Shown here in pieces: positions 45,237 to 54,325 of a stretch of DNA of 64,000 bases. Position 1 is the stretch's first letter. Each line of letters opens with the position of its first letter. A program made the position numbers and the translations under genes. The notes under the pieces were generated by a model. The model did not search any database. It worked only from the letters and a program-made list of their open reading frames with translations, and was not told the origin of the DNA. Origin of the DNA: CBDCUW01 sp965222745 (GTDB taxonomy: Bacteria; Planctomycetota; Planctomycetia; Pirellulales; Pirellulaceae); NCBI GenBank assembly GCA_965222745.1, contig CBDCUW010000004.1, forward strand, positions 62,001 through 126,000, in the 5' to 3' direction.

Positions 45237-46691
45237 TTATCCCAACAGTGGTCTGACTACTTTTCCATGAATGTCAGTCAACCGAAAATCGCGGCCCTGG
45301 TACTTGTAGGTCAAACGTTCGTGATCGACGCCCATCAAGTGCATGATCGTCGCGTTCAGATCGTGAACATGGACCGGATCGGCAACGATGTTGTAACAGT
45401 AATCATCCGTTTCGCCGTGCGTGTATCCGCCGTTGACGCCCGCGCCGGCCAGCAAAGTGGTGAAGCAACGGGGATGATGATCGCGGCCGTAGTTGGTCTC
45501 CGTCAAACTGCCTTGAGAATAAATCGTCCGACCGAACTCGCCGCCCCAAACGATCAACGTATCCTCCAACATTCCACGCTGCTTTAGATCCTTGATCAGC
45601 GCCGCGGTTGCCTGATCGGTGTCGTTGCACTGGCCGCGAATCGCTTTGGGCAAACCGCCATGGTGATCCCACCCCATGTGGAACAGCTGCACAAAACGAA
45701 CATCACGTTCAGCCAATCTTCGCGCCAGCAGACAATTCGACGCGTAGCTTCCCGCCCGATGGACGTCCGGTCCGTACGAATCGAGCACGTGTTGCGGTTC
45801 GTCGGAAATGTCGAGCAATTCGGGGACGCTTGATTGCATCCGAAACGCCATTTCGTACTGTGCAACACGCGTTTGAATTTCGGGATCCCCGACTTGCTGC
45901 AATCGCTGTTGGTTCAGCGCTGCCAGGCGGTCGAGTGTGCTGCGCCGCAGTTCCGCGGAAATTCCAGCTGGATTCGAAAGGTACAAGACCGCGTCACCGG
46001 TATTGCGAAACTTCACTCCTTGGTGTTTCGACGGTACGAAACCCGATCCCCACAAGCGGTCGTAAAGCGGTTGGTCATCGGGACGTCCGCTGCCAAAGGA
46101 GGTCAAGACGATGTAAGCCGGTAGATCGCTGTTTTCACTGCCCAGGCCGTAACTGATCCAGGAACCAATGCTCGGTCGTCCGGCCAGCTGCGATCCGGTT
46201 TGAAAAAAAGTGATTGCCGGATCGTGGTTGATTGCTTCGGTGTGCATCGAACGAACCATGCACCACTGGTCGGCCAGGGAAGCCATGTTTGGCACCAGCT
46301 CACTAAACCACATGCCCGAATCACCATGTCGATCAAACTTGAAGATCGACGGTGCCACCGGAAACGATTTTTGGCCTGATGTCATCGTGGTCAGCCGCTG
46401 TCCCTGGCGAATGGAATCGGGAAGATCCTGGCCATGCTGAGATTCCATCTGCGGCTTGGGATCAAAAAGATCCATCTGCGAAGGCGCACCCGATTGGAAC
46501 AGGTAAATGATTCGGTTCGCTTTGGGCCGATGATGCGGCAAGCCGGGTAACATCGCTGCTTCGGAGGCCGAAGCCTGCTGGCTACCAATCAACCAGGCAA
46601 GGGCGGCCGAGCCGATCGCCGACGTACCGCGGCGCAAAAACAACCTGCGGTTGATCGCGTCCTGCAACTGAAGTATCGGATCGTTTTTCAT
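45237..46691 (-). CDS. DUF1501 protein, Tat-exported
   Basis: 484 aa from ATG 46691; the longer open frame upstream is an extension into the preceding gene. Leader INRRLFLRRGTSAIGSAALA. Landmarks: RIIYLFQSGAPSQMDLFDPK, SWISYGLGSENSDLPAYIVL, LWGSGFVPSKHQGVKFRN, DTLIVWGGEFGRTIYSQG, YGRDHHPRCFTTLLAGAG, HDLNATIMHLMGVDHERLTY, GRDFRLTDIHGKV. Lies 14 bases after the PSCyt gene, so co-transcribed. Confidence 0.95.
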   Translation of the reverse strand: MKNDPILQLQDAINRRLFLRRGTSAIGSAALAWLIGSQQASASEAAMLPGLPHHRPKANRIIYLFQSGAPSQMDLFDPKPQMESQHGQDLPDSIRQGQRLTTMTSGQKSFPVAPSIFKFDRHGDSGMWFSELVPNMASLADQWCMVRSMHTEAINHDPAITFFQTGSQLAGRPSIGSWISYGLGSENSDLPAYIVLTSFGSGRPDDQPLYDRLWGSGFVPSKHQGVKFRNTGDAVLYLSNPAGISAELRRSTLDRLAALNQQRLQQVGDPEIQTRVAQYEMAFRMQSSVPELLDISDEPQHVLDSYGPDVHRAGSYASNCLLARRLAERDVRFVQLFHMGWDHHGGLPKAIRGQCNDTDQATAALIKDLKQRGMLEDTLIVWGGEFGRTIYSQGSLTETNYGRDHHPRCFTTLLAGAGVNGGYTHGETDDYCYNIVADPVHVHDLNATIMHLMGVDHERLTYKYQGRDFRLTDIHGKVVRPLLG

Positions 46692-46705
46692 CGTGTGATC
46701 GCTTG

Positions 46706-49700
46706 CTACTCTCGTGTGACAAATTCGTCCAAGTTCAACAGGACGTTGGCAGTGACGGTGTAAGCCGCCCACTGGGTCGGGTCGAGTTTCGTTTCGGGAT
46801 TCCACTTTCCGACCGACAACAATTTTTCCGCCTCTTCGCCGCGAGCGGAAAAGTGTTTCAGATCGTCTTGCAGTCCCTGTTCCAGCACCAGCAATTCGTC
46901 AGGAGTCGGCTGGCGGGCCAACAGGTTCTGGAATGCAAAACGGATTCGGTCGCGCGGGCGATCTCCGCCTTCGATCAACATCCGCGCGGCCAGTCCGCGA
47001 GCCGCTTCGACAAAGGTCACTTCGTTCAACAGCGACAGCGCTTGAAGCGGCGTGTTGGTACGAGATCGCTTGACAGTGCAAACCTCGCGATTGGGAGCAT
47101 CGAAAAGCAACATCGTCGGCGGTGCGGCCGTGCGTTTCCAAATCGTGTACATCGTGCGGCGATACAACCCGTCACCGCTGTCGGCCTTGTAATTTCGCAG
47201 GTTGCCGTACTTGCTGGTTTCGTCCCAAACGCCCGCGGGCATGTAGGGCCGGACACTCGGACCGCCGATTCTCTGCACAAGCAACCCACTGACTGCCAGC
47301 GCCGAGTCGCGAATCGTTTCGCCGGGCAACCGAAAACGAGGCCCACGGGCCAGCAGGCGGTTGTCGGGATCCCGGTCCAGAAGCTCCGGCGTGATGCGCG
47401 ATGATTGCCGGTAAGTGGCACTCATCACCATTGCTTTGTGAATCGCTTTCATGTCCCAGTTTTGCGCCGGCGTGCCGGCCACCGGTGGCAGCACGGTCGG
47501 ACGCATGAATTCGACAGCCAACCAATCGAGCAATTCGGGATGGCTGGGGAAGTCGGCTTGCGAGCCAAAATTCTCGGATGTTTTGACAAGCCCCATGCCG
47601 AAAAAATGTTCCCAGGCCCGATTCACCCAAACGCGCGCCGTCAGCGGGTTGTCAACGTCGACGATCCAACGGGCAAGCCCCAGTCGATTCATCGGCTGGC
47701 TGGCCGGCATCGGAGGCAGAATCGTCGGCAACCCGCGCTGGACCTTTTCGCCCGGCTTGTCGTACTCGCCCCGCGTCAAAACAAACGCATCACGCGGTTT
47801 GCCTTCGCGCATCACCATGGTCGATGGAATACTTTTGTCGACGTCGGCGATCGACTTTTCCAATTTCTCCTGGTCCTGTTTCAGCTGCCGAATCGGAGCG
47901 TCGACGTGATCGCGAAAATGCGCCAACAGCGTCTTCGATTCCTGCTTGTTTCGGCGATCCGGCAGTTTGCGAAGGATCGCTGAAATCTCACTGGGCAGAT
48001 TCGATGACTTTGCGGCCAGGGAATCGGGTGCCGCATCGGCGATCGACAACCGAAAGCGACCAATGTTGTGCCCGGCATAAGGTGACGCATGTTCCAGCTT
48101 GATTCGGATGCCCGCTCCAACGGGAATGTCGACCGGTTCCTTACAAGCCATGACCAATCGGCGGATATCTCGTTTGTTCTTCAAGTGTCCGTCGATCGCC
48201 CAGCCTTGCCGCGACTGTCCCTTCAACTTGGTTGGCTTGCCGCTTAGCAGCGAGTTGGCAGTCCATCCAGCTTGCTCGTAATTGGCCTCGGCACGAACAA
48301 ACTCAATCGGTTTGCCACTTGCTTCATCATCGCCGGTGATCTCAGCTGTCAAACGGGTCAACACGATGTTACCGTTGCCCGAACGGCCGAATCCCTTGTT
48401 GGCCAATCGATCATCGGGAATCAATTCAAGCATCAAACCGCTGAAAGATTTCAAGCCAACCGGCGCGACGAGCGTGTAGTCATCAAAGGCCGGATTCTTG
48501 CCTGAAACAAGCAGTGAACCATCTTCAAGCTTCTGAAAGTCGGCGCCACCTTTGGACGTCACTTTCCAATCATTCATCGGGTGCCAAGGGTCGTCATGCT
48601 CGGCACCTTCCTGTTGCAGGCCCGATTCCCACTGGGCAAGTCGCGTCGGCAACCCGCTTTCCAACTCTTCGCGGCGCCGTTTCAACTCCGCCAACTGATC
48701 TCGCAATTCGGCCAGTTGAGCCCGCTGCTGTGGTGTCGGCAATTCCAAGACAGGCGGAGTGTTGTCGCCATTTTTGCCGTTGGGTGCCAACACGCCCGAT
48801 TCATCCACGGAATTGAAAAAGGCGAAGAGCTGGTAAAACTCTCTCTGGCTGATCGGATCGTATTTGTGATCGTGGCAACGGCAACAATTCAGGGTCAATC
48901 CCAACCAAGTCAGGCCGGTTGTCTCCACGCGGTCGATCACCGTTTCGACAAACCACTCCTCGACGATTCGGCCTCCTTCCCCATTGAGCCGGTGGTTACG
49001 GTTGAATCCCGTCGCAATGATCTGGTCCTGCGTCGGATCAGCCAACATGTCGCCAGCCAGCTGCTCGATGGTGAAACGATCGAAGGGCAAGTTTCGATTG
49101 AGCGCATGGATCAGCCATTGTCGCCAAGCCCACAAGTCGCGGCTGCCGTCGCTTTGATACCCGTTGCTGTCGGCGTAGCGTGCCAGATCAAGCCAGCGGA
49201 TGGCCATCCGTTCGCCATACTGCGGCGACATCAGTAATCGGTCGACCAAATCCTCGTAGGCGGTCGGCGACGTATCGGAAAGGAAAGCCCGCACCTCTTC
49301 TTCTGTCGGTGGTACTCCCGTCAGGTCCAAGGTCAAACGCCGAATCAGAGTTTCGCGGCTCGCCTCGGGCGAAAGCTGCAATCCGGCCTGTTGTAGGCTG
49401 TCGCCGATGAAGCGGTCGATCGGAGAGGCAAATTCAGCGGTTGTCTCGGACGGCTGCGGTCGCACCGGAGCGATGAACGCCCAATGCCCGTCATAGGGAG
49501 CGCCGCCGGCAATCCAATCGCGGAGCAGCTGAATTTGACCAGCGGTGAGCTGTTTGCCGGAATCGTGAGGCGGCATCCGCTCGAATTCATCCTCGCTGCT
49601 GATCCGAGCCACCAGCTGGCTCTGCTGCACATCCCCGGCGACCACGGCAATCTCACCCGAATCGGCTGCGGCGACGGCAAACTCGCGAACATCCAACCTC

Positions 49701-49879
49701 AACCCGCCCTCCCGGTTGGAACTGTCGGGGCCATGACAAACAAAACAGTTCTCCGAAAGAATCGGCCGAATATCGCGGTTGAACGAAATGGTTTCTGACG
49801 CTGAAACAGTTCCCGATGACGAAATGATCGTCAGGGCAACGAGCAGAAAAATCGGACGGGCGGCGAGCCAACGATTCAT
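46706..49879 (-). CDS. PSCyt1/DUF1549/DUF1553 secreted cytochrome-like protein
   Basis: 1057 aa from ATG 49879 (signal peptide ARPIFLLVALTIISSSGTVS); the 60-codon upstream extension has no signal and covers repeat-rich intergenic DNA. PSCyt1 CFVCH at 45-49, MPPHDSGKQLTAGQIQLLRD, DUF1549 with TLDLTGVPPTEEEVRAFL, SPQYGERMAIRWLDLARYAD and CCRCHDHKYDP, a coiled coil (ELRDQLAELKRRREELE), a beta-rich insert, a second short coiled coil, and DUF1553 (RVWVNRAWEHFFGMGLVKTS, FRLPGETIRDSALAVSG, TMYTIWKRTAAPPTMLLFDA). First gene of a two-gene unit with DUF1501. Confidence 0.95.
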   Translation of the reverse strand: MNRWLAARPIFLLVALTIISSSGTVSASETISFNRDIRPILSENCFVCHGPDSSNREGGLRLDVREFAVAAADSGEIAVVAGDVQQSQLVARISSEDEFERMPPHDSGKQLTAGQIQLLRDWIAGGAPYDGHWAFIAPVRPQPSETTAEFASPIDRFIGDSLQQAGLQLSPEASRETLIRRLTLDLTGVPPTEEEVRAFLSDTSPTAYEDLVDRLLMSPQYGERMAIRWLDLARYADSNGYQSDGSRDLWAWRQWLIHALNRNLPFDRFTIEQLAGDMLADPTQDQIIATGFNRNHRLNGEGGRIVEEWFVETVIDRVETTGLTWLGLTLNCCRCHDHKYDPISQREFYQLFAFFNSVDESGVLAPNGKNGDNTPPVLELPTPQQRAQLAELRDQLAELKRRREELESGLPTRLAQWESGLQQEGAEHDDPWHPMNDWKVTSKGGADFQKLEDGSLLVSGKNPAFDDYTLVAPVGLKSFSGLMLELIPDDRLANKGFGRSGNGNIVLTRLTAEITGDDEASGKPIEFVRAEANYEQAGWTANSLLSGKPTKLKGQSRQGWAIDGHLKNKRDIRRLVMACKEPVDIPVGAGIRIKLEHASPYAGHNIGRFRLSIADAAPDSLAAKSSNLPSEISAILRKLPDRRNKQESKTLLAHFRDHVDAPIRQLKQDQEKLEKSIADVDKSIPSTMVMREGKPRDAFVLTRGEYDKPGEKVQRGLPTILPPMPASQPMNRLGLARWIVDVDNPLTARVWVNRAWEHFFGMGLVKTSENFGSQADFPSHPELLDWLAVEFMRPTVLPPVAGTPAQNWDMKAIHKAMVMSATYRQSSRITPELLDRDPDNRLLARGPRFRLPGETIRDSALAVSGLLVQRIGGPSVRPYMPAGVWDETSKYGNLRNYKADSGDGLYRRTMYTIWKRTAAPPTMLLFDAPNREVCTVKRSRTNTPLQALSLLNEVTFVEAARGLAARMLIEGGDRPRDRIRFAFQNLLARQPTPDELLVLEQGLQDDLKHFSARGEEAEKLLSVGKWNPETKLDPTQWAAYTVTANVLLNLDEFVTRE

Positions 49880-50305
49880 AAAACTATCCCAAGTCACCAT
49901 CGGAATCGGAAACGAACATTCTAACCTCGAACGGAAAAAGAGTGTTCTTAGCTGGACAGCGTCGCTTTGAATTGAAATCGCAGCTTTTTTCAAGCGTTTT
50001 GTGATCGTACTCGTGCTCAGGCGTTTCGCCGGTACTCGTACTCGACGGGACCGTTTCACATTGAGATCGAGTAGGACCGTGTTAGGTTCTGGATCACAGT
50101 ACCCGATTCAGTGGGGGGCTGCTCTTCGGCGAGTTGTCGGTCGATGTCAATTCGATGTCTTTCCTGCCAGCCAAGATGCATTCAGATCCGGAAAATCGTC
50201 GGGATCAACTAGTAGCAGGTACCGGTGCCGAATTTTTCGTTCAGCGTCTTGATCAATTCCGAGAGTGGAACGCGAGGCTCTTCGGGATGCTTCAAACTGA
50301 GCAAC
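49880..50305. other. Intergenic with TACTCG-type repeat
   Basis: Bases about 50005-50045 contain TCGTACTCGTGCTC and GGTACTCGTACTCGAC, the same word family as at 44.43-44.52 kb. No gene is supported; ORFs on both strands are short and unlike proteins. The region would hold the promoter of the leftward PSCyt gene. Confidence 0.5.
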
Positions 50306-50506
50306 CTACTCTGCCGGGTTGTTGTCGCTAGGCGAAGGAGGCGAACAGGTCTGATTGCTTTGAGGAGTCGTATTATTGACGGGTGTTCGGGCACTGGAAT
50401 TGGTTGGCTGTGAGCTATGCACAAGAATATTGCGTTTCCAGGCTGGCCATGTTTGCACCTCTGCCGTCGCGCGCTCTATCTGCAGGCGAATTTCCTTGTC
50501 CGTCAC
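50306..50506 (-). CDS. 66-aa protein coupled to the dCTP-deaminase-type gene
   Basis: GTG at 50506 overlaps the deaminase stop as GTGA, which decides the start. Reads MTDKEIRLQIERATAEVQTW, PAWKRNILVHSSQ, then a Ser/Pro/Thr/Asn-rich tail. The N-terminal half is helical and charged, the tail disordered. No family recognised. The four-base overlap indicates translation coupled to the deaminase, so it may be an accessory of that defence gene. Confidence 0.65.
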   Translation of the reverse strand: MTDKEIRLQIERATAEVQTWPAWKRNILVHSSQPTNSSARTPVNNTTPQSNQTCSPPSPSDNNPAE

Positions 50507-52088
50507 GACGCGCCTCCATCGTTTGAGTCCATTGCAGTCTTCTTGCCAAAAGCTTGGCAAGCAAGCAACTCCAATCCCAGATAAGAAAGTGGCTTCACTT
50601 GTAACCGAAGCTGGGCTTCTTCGATACGCCACTCTTTGATTTCTCCAGTTTCTCTAACTTTTCGGGCCAGTGGGTAGCTTGACCCCAAGTTCATCGAGAA
50701 AAGCTCAAAAAATCGTCGCGGTCCAACACCTACGAAGGGCTCGAAAACCACCATTGGCTTGTCTGCTTTTCCTGCTTTCTCAGCGGGAACGATCGAATCG
50801 TCGTGAAAATCAAGTGCTCTACTTTTGGGGTAGGGTTCGACGTAGACAACGCTCCTCACGCCCGCTGCAACGATGTGTTTCGCGCAATTGTGACACGGAA
50901 AGGTCGTGCACAGCAACGTCGTTCCGCGTGTCGAAATTCCATTTCGGGCGCAGCTCATAAGCGCTTCCATCTCTGCGTGAACCACTCGTCCAAATTCCGT
51001 CAAATCTCGGATGCCACTCTCTTTGAGTACCGCGCGAAGCGTTGTCCCATCGAACTCGGGATCGAACGCTGTCGTTTCATCGATGATTCTGTCGATGATG
51101 TTCAATTGCTCCATTCGGTTGGAATCGCCTCCACGTTTGTAATCACGCCCACGTTCGACGTCTTCGATACATCCAGTCTCCGGATTGCGTTGGGACCAAT
51201 AAAGGCCTCCACCAGCCGTTGGGCATTCATTTGCTCCAGTCGCAAGTATTTCTCGATCTCTTGTGATGACCGCACCGACTTGCCGAGAAAGGTCAGCAGA
51301 ACGTAGAGCGGCTGAGAACGCCATGAACATTGCATATTCATCGAAGGTTGGCGTGATGAACGGATCGCCGAACCACAAACCGACGAGACGTCGAATGTCA
51401 TAACGAAGACGGTCGTGACTGTCGGTAACTTGGACGAAAAAATCCGCCAAATGAAATGTAGCGTTGACCCGCTGTCCGTGTTTTTTGTCCCCTTCCAGGC
51501 GATCTCTCTCGACTAGTTTGATCGCTTTTTCCTCTGACATTCCTTTGTTATCAATCAGATGCCTTTTTCGCCGAGCACTTCCGCATGGATCCCCAGAAGA
51601 ACGAATCCGGAAGGATAAATGATCCGCAACTTTTCAACCTCTTCCGGACGCTTCAATGAATCGATGACGAACGCCGTCCGTGTCAAAGGTTGGCCTTCAC
51701 TACCAAAAGTCTCGTCTACATCTCCCCCCTCAGATTGCGACAACTGATTTCGACGAGCAGCGATGTGTGTCGCGACGCCCAGAGCCAAGACCGCGTCATC
51801 CGGACGCTTCTCTACATCTTCGTCGTCACCAAGCCCCAATTCACGACATTTGTTTCCCGCATCCATCAGGTCGGAGTAACGCTTGAACTGGTTGTCACCA
51901 GGATCTTCAACGTCGTACAACTGCGGGATGACATCGGCCGATACCTTGACGACTTCCACGCGATAACCAACACGCTCAAGTCGTTCACGCAAGAGATCGA
52001 TCACAAGGCTGGTTTCAGTTCCTACTGCACACACCAAGCCGATGATCAGTTCCGAATCAAGTTCCTTGTTTGTCAAATAATCACTCAT
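50503..52088 (-). pseudogene. Anti-phage dCTP deaminase-type protein, split by a one-base frameshift
   Basis: Two frames together make one family protein of about 528 aa. Upstream frame (ATG 52088 to stop 51555): SELIIGLVCAVGTETSLVID P-loop-type start, YSDLMDAGNKCRELG, FVIDSLKRPEEVEKLRIIYP. Downstream frame (from 51540): ADFFVQ, GDPFITPTFDEYAMFMAFSA, LRSADLSRQVGAVI, zinc/catalytic HAEMEAL, TTFPCHNCAKHIVAAGV, VVYVEPYPKSRALDFHDD, FVGVGPRRFFELF. The join is at a run of five A (51564-51568): one extra A restores GEKRHLIDNKGMSEEKA. So either a real inactivation, a homopolymer sequencing error, or less likely a programmed shift. Family members deplete dCTP on phage infection. Confidence 0.85.
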
Positions 52089-52151
52089 GCCCCAATCTCT
52101 TGTGTTCGATGCCTGGGTTCGGCAAACAAGTCCAAAGCTTTGTTTGGGCAT

Positions 52152-52645
52152 ACCCTAAAGATTTCCGGTTTCGCTTCAAGCACACCGAAGCGATGCCAAA
52201 CTTCACAGAACCTCAAGCATTCCGTTCCTGGCCGACACCAACGAGTGCTGCACGATTCTCATTTGGCTCAGCAGAAAACGGCTTGTCGATCGCTTCGTTT
52301 CGCGAGCCCCCAAGACTCGAAGCAAACGTTTTTCATAAGACAAAATCAGTTATTGAATAATTTCGCACGGACTCCTGGGCAAATGGATGAATAGCTATCA
52401 AGCCAAGTGCACTATTTCAGGAGAAGCACAAGCAGATTTCGGAACTGCGGCCTGGGAGAACTCGCCGACGCTCGACCGAACAACCGGAAATTCCTGAACA
52501 TTTATCCTCAATTACCTTGACTTCGCCCAGGCGTGACACATGTTTCCGGTGGATGCGTGTGACCGAAGCACGCCACATCCGTCGGTTTACCAATTCGACC
52601 CTGCGCCGCTCACTCAATCCATGCGGCTGGTCAGGACTCCGAACG
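52152..52645. other. Intergenic, no supported gene
   Basis: Separates the leftward deaminase gene from the rightward riboswitch-led operon, so it should hold both promoters. Several ORFs on both strands have no recognisable features. I could not single out a convincing -35/-10 pair. Confidence 0.4.
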
Positions 52646-52725
52646 GGTTTGCCGAGAAAGGCAAACCGATCGCGAGATCGGGACGCAAAGTCACGGGTCT
52701 CTCCGAGACAGCCGGGCTACCGAAG
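52646..52725 (+). promoter_or_regulatory. GEMM-I (c-di-GMP-I) riboswitch
   Basis: Matches the aptamer consensus: GGCAAACC (52660-52667), P2 stem CCGATC/GATCGG (52666-52671, 52676-52681) closed by a GCGA (GNRA) tetraloop, then GACGCAAAGTCACGGG, short P3 GTCTC/GAGAC, and AGCCGGGCTACCG. The base before CAAACC is G, the position that selects c-di-GMP over cGAMP in this class, and the central A of GCAAAG is present. Upstream GGTTTGCC (52646-52653) is an exact complement of GGCAAACC and could form an 8-bp alternative stem that blocks the aptamer. Located 75 bases before the CheY-like start. Confidence 0.88.
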
Positions 52726-52747
52726 CACGAATTTGCCCAACAAGCAG

Positions 52748-52796
52748 TGCAATTGTCCCTTGCCGTTCGTCACACAAGGCCGCAATTGCAGGAGAG
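52748..52796 (+). promoter_or_regulatory. Hairpin abutting the ribosome-binding site (possible expression platform)
   Basis: TGCAATTG (52748-52755) pairs perfectly with CAATTGCA (52783-52790), with an inner CCTTG/CAAGG stem. The right arm ends on the first base of AGGAGAG (52790-52796), the Shine-Dalgarno of the ATG at 52801. There is no U-tract, so if it acts with the riboswitch the control is more likely translational than by termination. Confidence 0.5.
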
Positions 52797-52800
52797 TCCT

Positions 52801-53190
52801 ATGCATCAAGCCAAGATACTGGTTGCAGACGACAGCCGCACGATTCGTGCGCTCGTTCGCAGGGCGCTTACCGATGCCGGCTACGACGTCACGCTGGCAA
52901 GTGACGGGCTGGAAGCAGTGCAATTCGCACGACGTGATCATCCCGACCTGGTGATCCTTGACATCCAAATGCCGCAGATGGACGGATACACCGCCTGCGA
53001 GCAAATCTTGGAATTGGGCGAGGCCAGCGACGAGTTGCCGATCATCTTCCTGACCAAAGATTCGGCAAAACATCTGAGCGCACTTGGAAATGAACTTGGC
53101 GCCTACCTGCCCAAGCCGGTGCAGGAAGAAACTTTGATCTCCACCGTCCGCACATTGTTGCAGCAGCGCACTGCTTCGCCCACTTGCTAA
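52801..53190 (+). CDS. CheY-like single-domain response regulator
   Basis: 129 aa from ATG 52801; the open frame upstream covers the riboswitch and is untranslated leader. Receiver domain complete: ILVADDSRTIRALVRRAL (acidic pair), phosphoacceptor Asp54 in LVILDIQMPQMDGY, Thr in FLTKDSAKH, Lys in LPKPVQ. No output domain. First gene of the c-di-GMP-riboswitch operon, so it is probably the mobile phosphoacceptor of the CheA downstream. Resembles the PilG/FrzZ-type regulators more than flagellar CheY, but I cannot place it firmly. Confidence 0.93.
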   Translation: MHQAKILVADDSRTIRALVRRALTDAGYDVTLASDGLEAVQFARRDHPDLVILDIQMPQMDGYTACEQILELGEASDELPIIFLTKDSAKHLSALGNELGAYLPKPVQEETLISTVRTLLQQRTASPTC

Positions 53191-53201
53191 GGGACAGGCG
53201 G

Positions 53202-53699
53202 ATGACAAGTCAAAATCCCAAGTCCGCGTTCGGCGCATCGAGTGCCGCCGGTTGGCGGACAGAATTGGAACAGTTCGTTTCGCAGGTCCAATCGAGATTG
53301 GATTCTCTGTCGAAATCCTTGGCGGATTGTCAGCTTCAACGAGTCCCCGACGAACCTGCCGAAACGCAGCAGCAGCAACAGACAACGATCCCTACCTTTC
53401 AACCGGAACTGTCAGAAGAGACAGGCGCGGCAGACGATCACCGCTTCGATGACGACGTGGTGACGCCGGAAACAGAAACGAAAGCAAACCGAACGGGCCA
53501 CCCAGAAAACTTACATACCGAACCGCGGCCCGAACCGGCTGACGAGGCCCGCGTGCCGGCGGTCCTGGAGCGAGCAGAACCGGTACTTCCTGAAACCGGA
53601 TCACCAACGGCTGCCGCGCCGGCCAATGACGAACATGATCCTACCGATCGGCTTGCCGCCATCAAACTTCGCTTGGCGAAGCAGATCGAGAACGCCTAG
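53202..53699 (+). CDS. Hypothetical disordered protein in chemosensory operon
   Basis: 165 aa, ATG 53202 after GGGACAGGCGG. Residues about 12-45 form an amphipathic helix (WRTELEQFVSQVQSRLDSLS), followed by a long Glu/Pro/Thr-rich disordered stretch and a short C-terminal helix (DRLAAIKLRLAKQIENA). Helix-linker-helix layout suggests an adaptor or tether in the array. No family recognised; 12 bases after cheY and 23 before cheW. Confidence 0.75.
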   Translation: MTSQNPKSAFGASSAAGWRTELEQFVSQVQSRLDSLSKSLADCQLQRVPDEPAETQQQQQTTIPTFQPELSEETGAADDHRFDDDVVTPETETKANRTGHPENLHTEPRPEPADEARVPAVLERAEPVLPETGSPTAAAPANDEHDPTDRLAAIKLRLAKQIENA

Positions 53700-53722
53700 A
53701 GACTACTTCGAGAGCAACGGCA

Positions 53723-54283
53723 ATGGTCACCACTTCCACCGAAACGCATTCACGCCTGGCGACTCCGGCGCTAAGCCAGCTGTCACCGTCGGACAAGCAT
53801 TGCGTGTTTCGCTGCGGCCGCTCCTGGTTTTCCGTGCCGGCGATTTCCGTACGAGAGATTTCGATCGCACCGCAGCTGGTGCGCGTGCCCGACTGTCATC
53901 CGTCTCTCGCGGGACTGTGTCACCTGCGAAGCGAATTTGTTCCGGTCATCTCGCTGGGCGCCTTGCTGGATATCGACGAGACAACGTTTGATCCTGCGGA
54001 TCTGTCGCACGGCCAAGATCGGTTGTTGGTGATCAACAGCACTTCTGTCTGGTCATTGCTGATCGCCGAAGCGGCGGCACTGGAGTCATTGGAAACAGTT
54101 GTCACTCCGGAAGTTCGCATGGAGGACGCCAACCTTGGCGCGGTGATGGGGACGGCGATGTTTCGCGACAAGATCGTTCGAGTACTCAACCCGAACAGCC
54201 TGTACCGGTTGGCTCAACTGGCATTGGAAGATCTTTGGGGCCGGGACCCCGAAGGTCTTGCACCCAGGTTCGACCACCAATGA
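53723..54283 (+). CDS. CheW-like coupling protein
   Basis: 186 aa with a CheW domain across about residues 25-165: HCVFRCGRSWFSVPAISVRE, VRVPDCHPSLAGLCHLRSEF, VPVISLGALL, and a C-terminal NPNSLYRLAQ. Slightly longer than the typical 150-170 aa because of the Thr/Ser N-terminal extension. Should link the MCP and CheA-REC encoded just downstream. Confidence 0.88.
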   Translation: MVTTSTETHSRLATPALSQLSPSDKHCVFRCGRSWFSVPAISVREISIAPQLVRVPDCHPSLAGLCHLRSEFVPVISLGALLDIDETTFDPADLSHGQDRLLVINSTSVWSLLIAEAAALESLETVVTPEVRMEDANLGAVMGTAMFRDKIVRVLNPNSLYRLAQLALEDLWGRDPEGLAPRFDHQ

Positions 54284-54325
54284 CCGCTCATTCACCACAA
54301 CTCCTAGCGACGTAAGGAGCCGAAA

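Noticed and set aside
51555..51570. Programmed -1 frameshift in the deaminase gene
   Set aside because: Zero-frame codons GAA AAA GGC do not form a classical X-XXY-YYZ slippery heptamer, so a one-base deletion in the A-run or a sequencing error is preferred.
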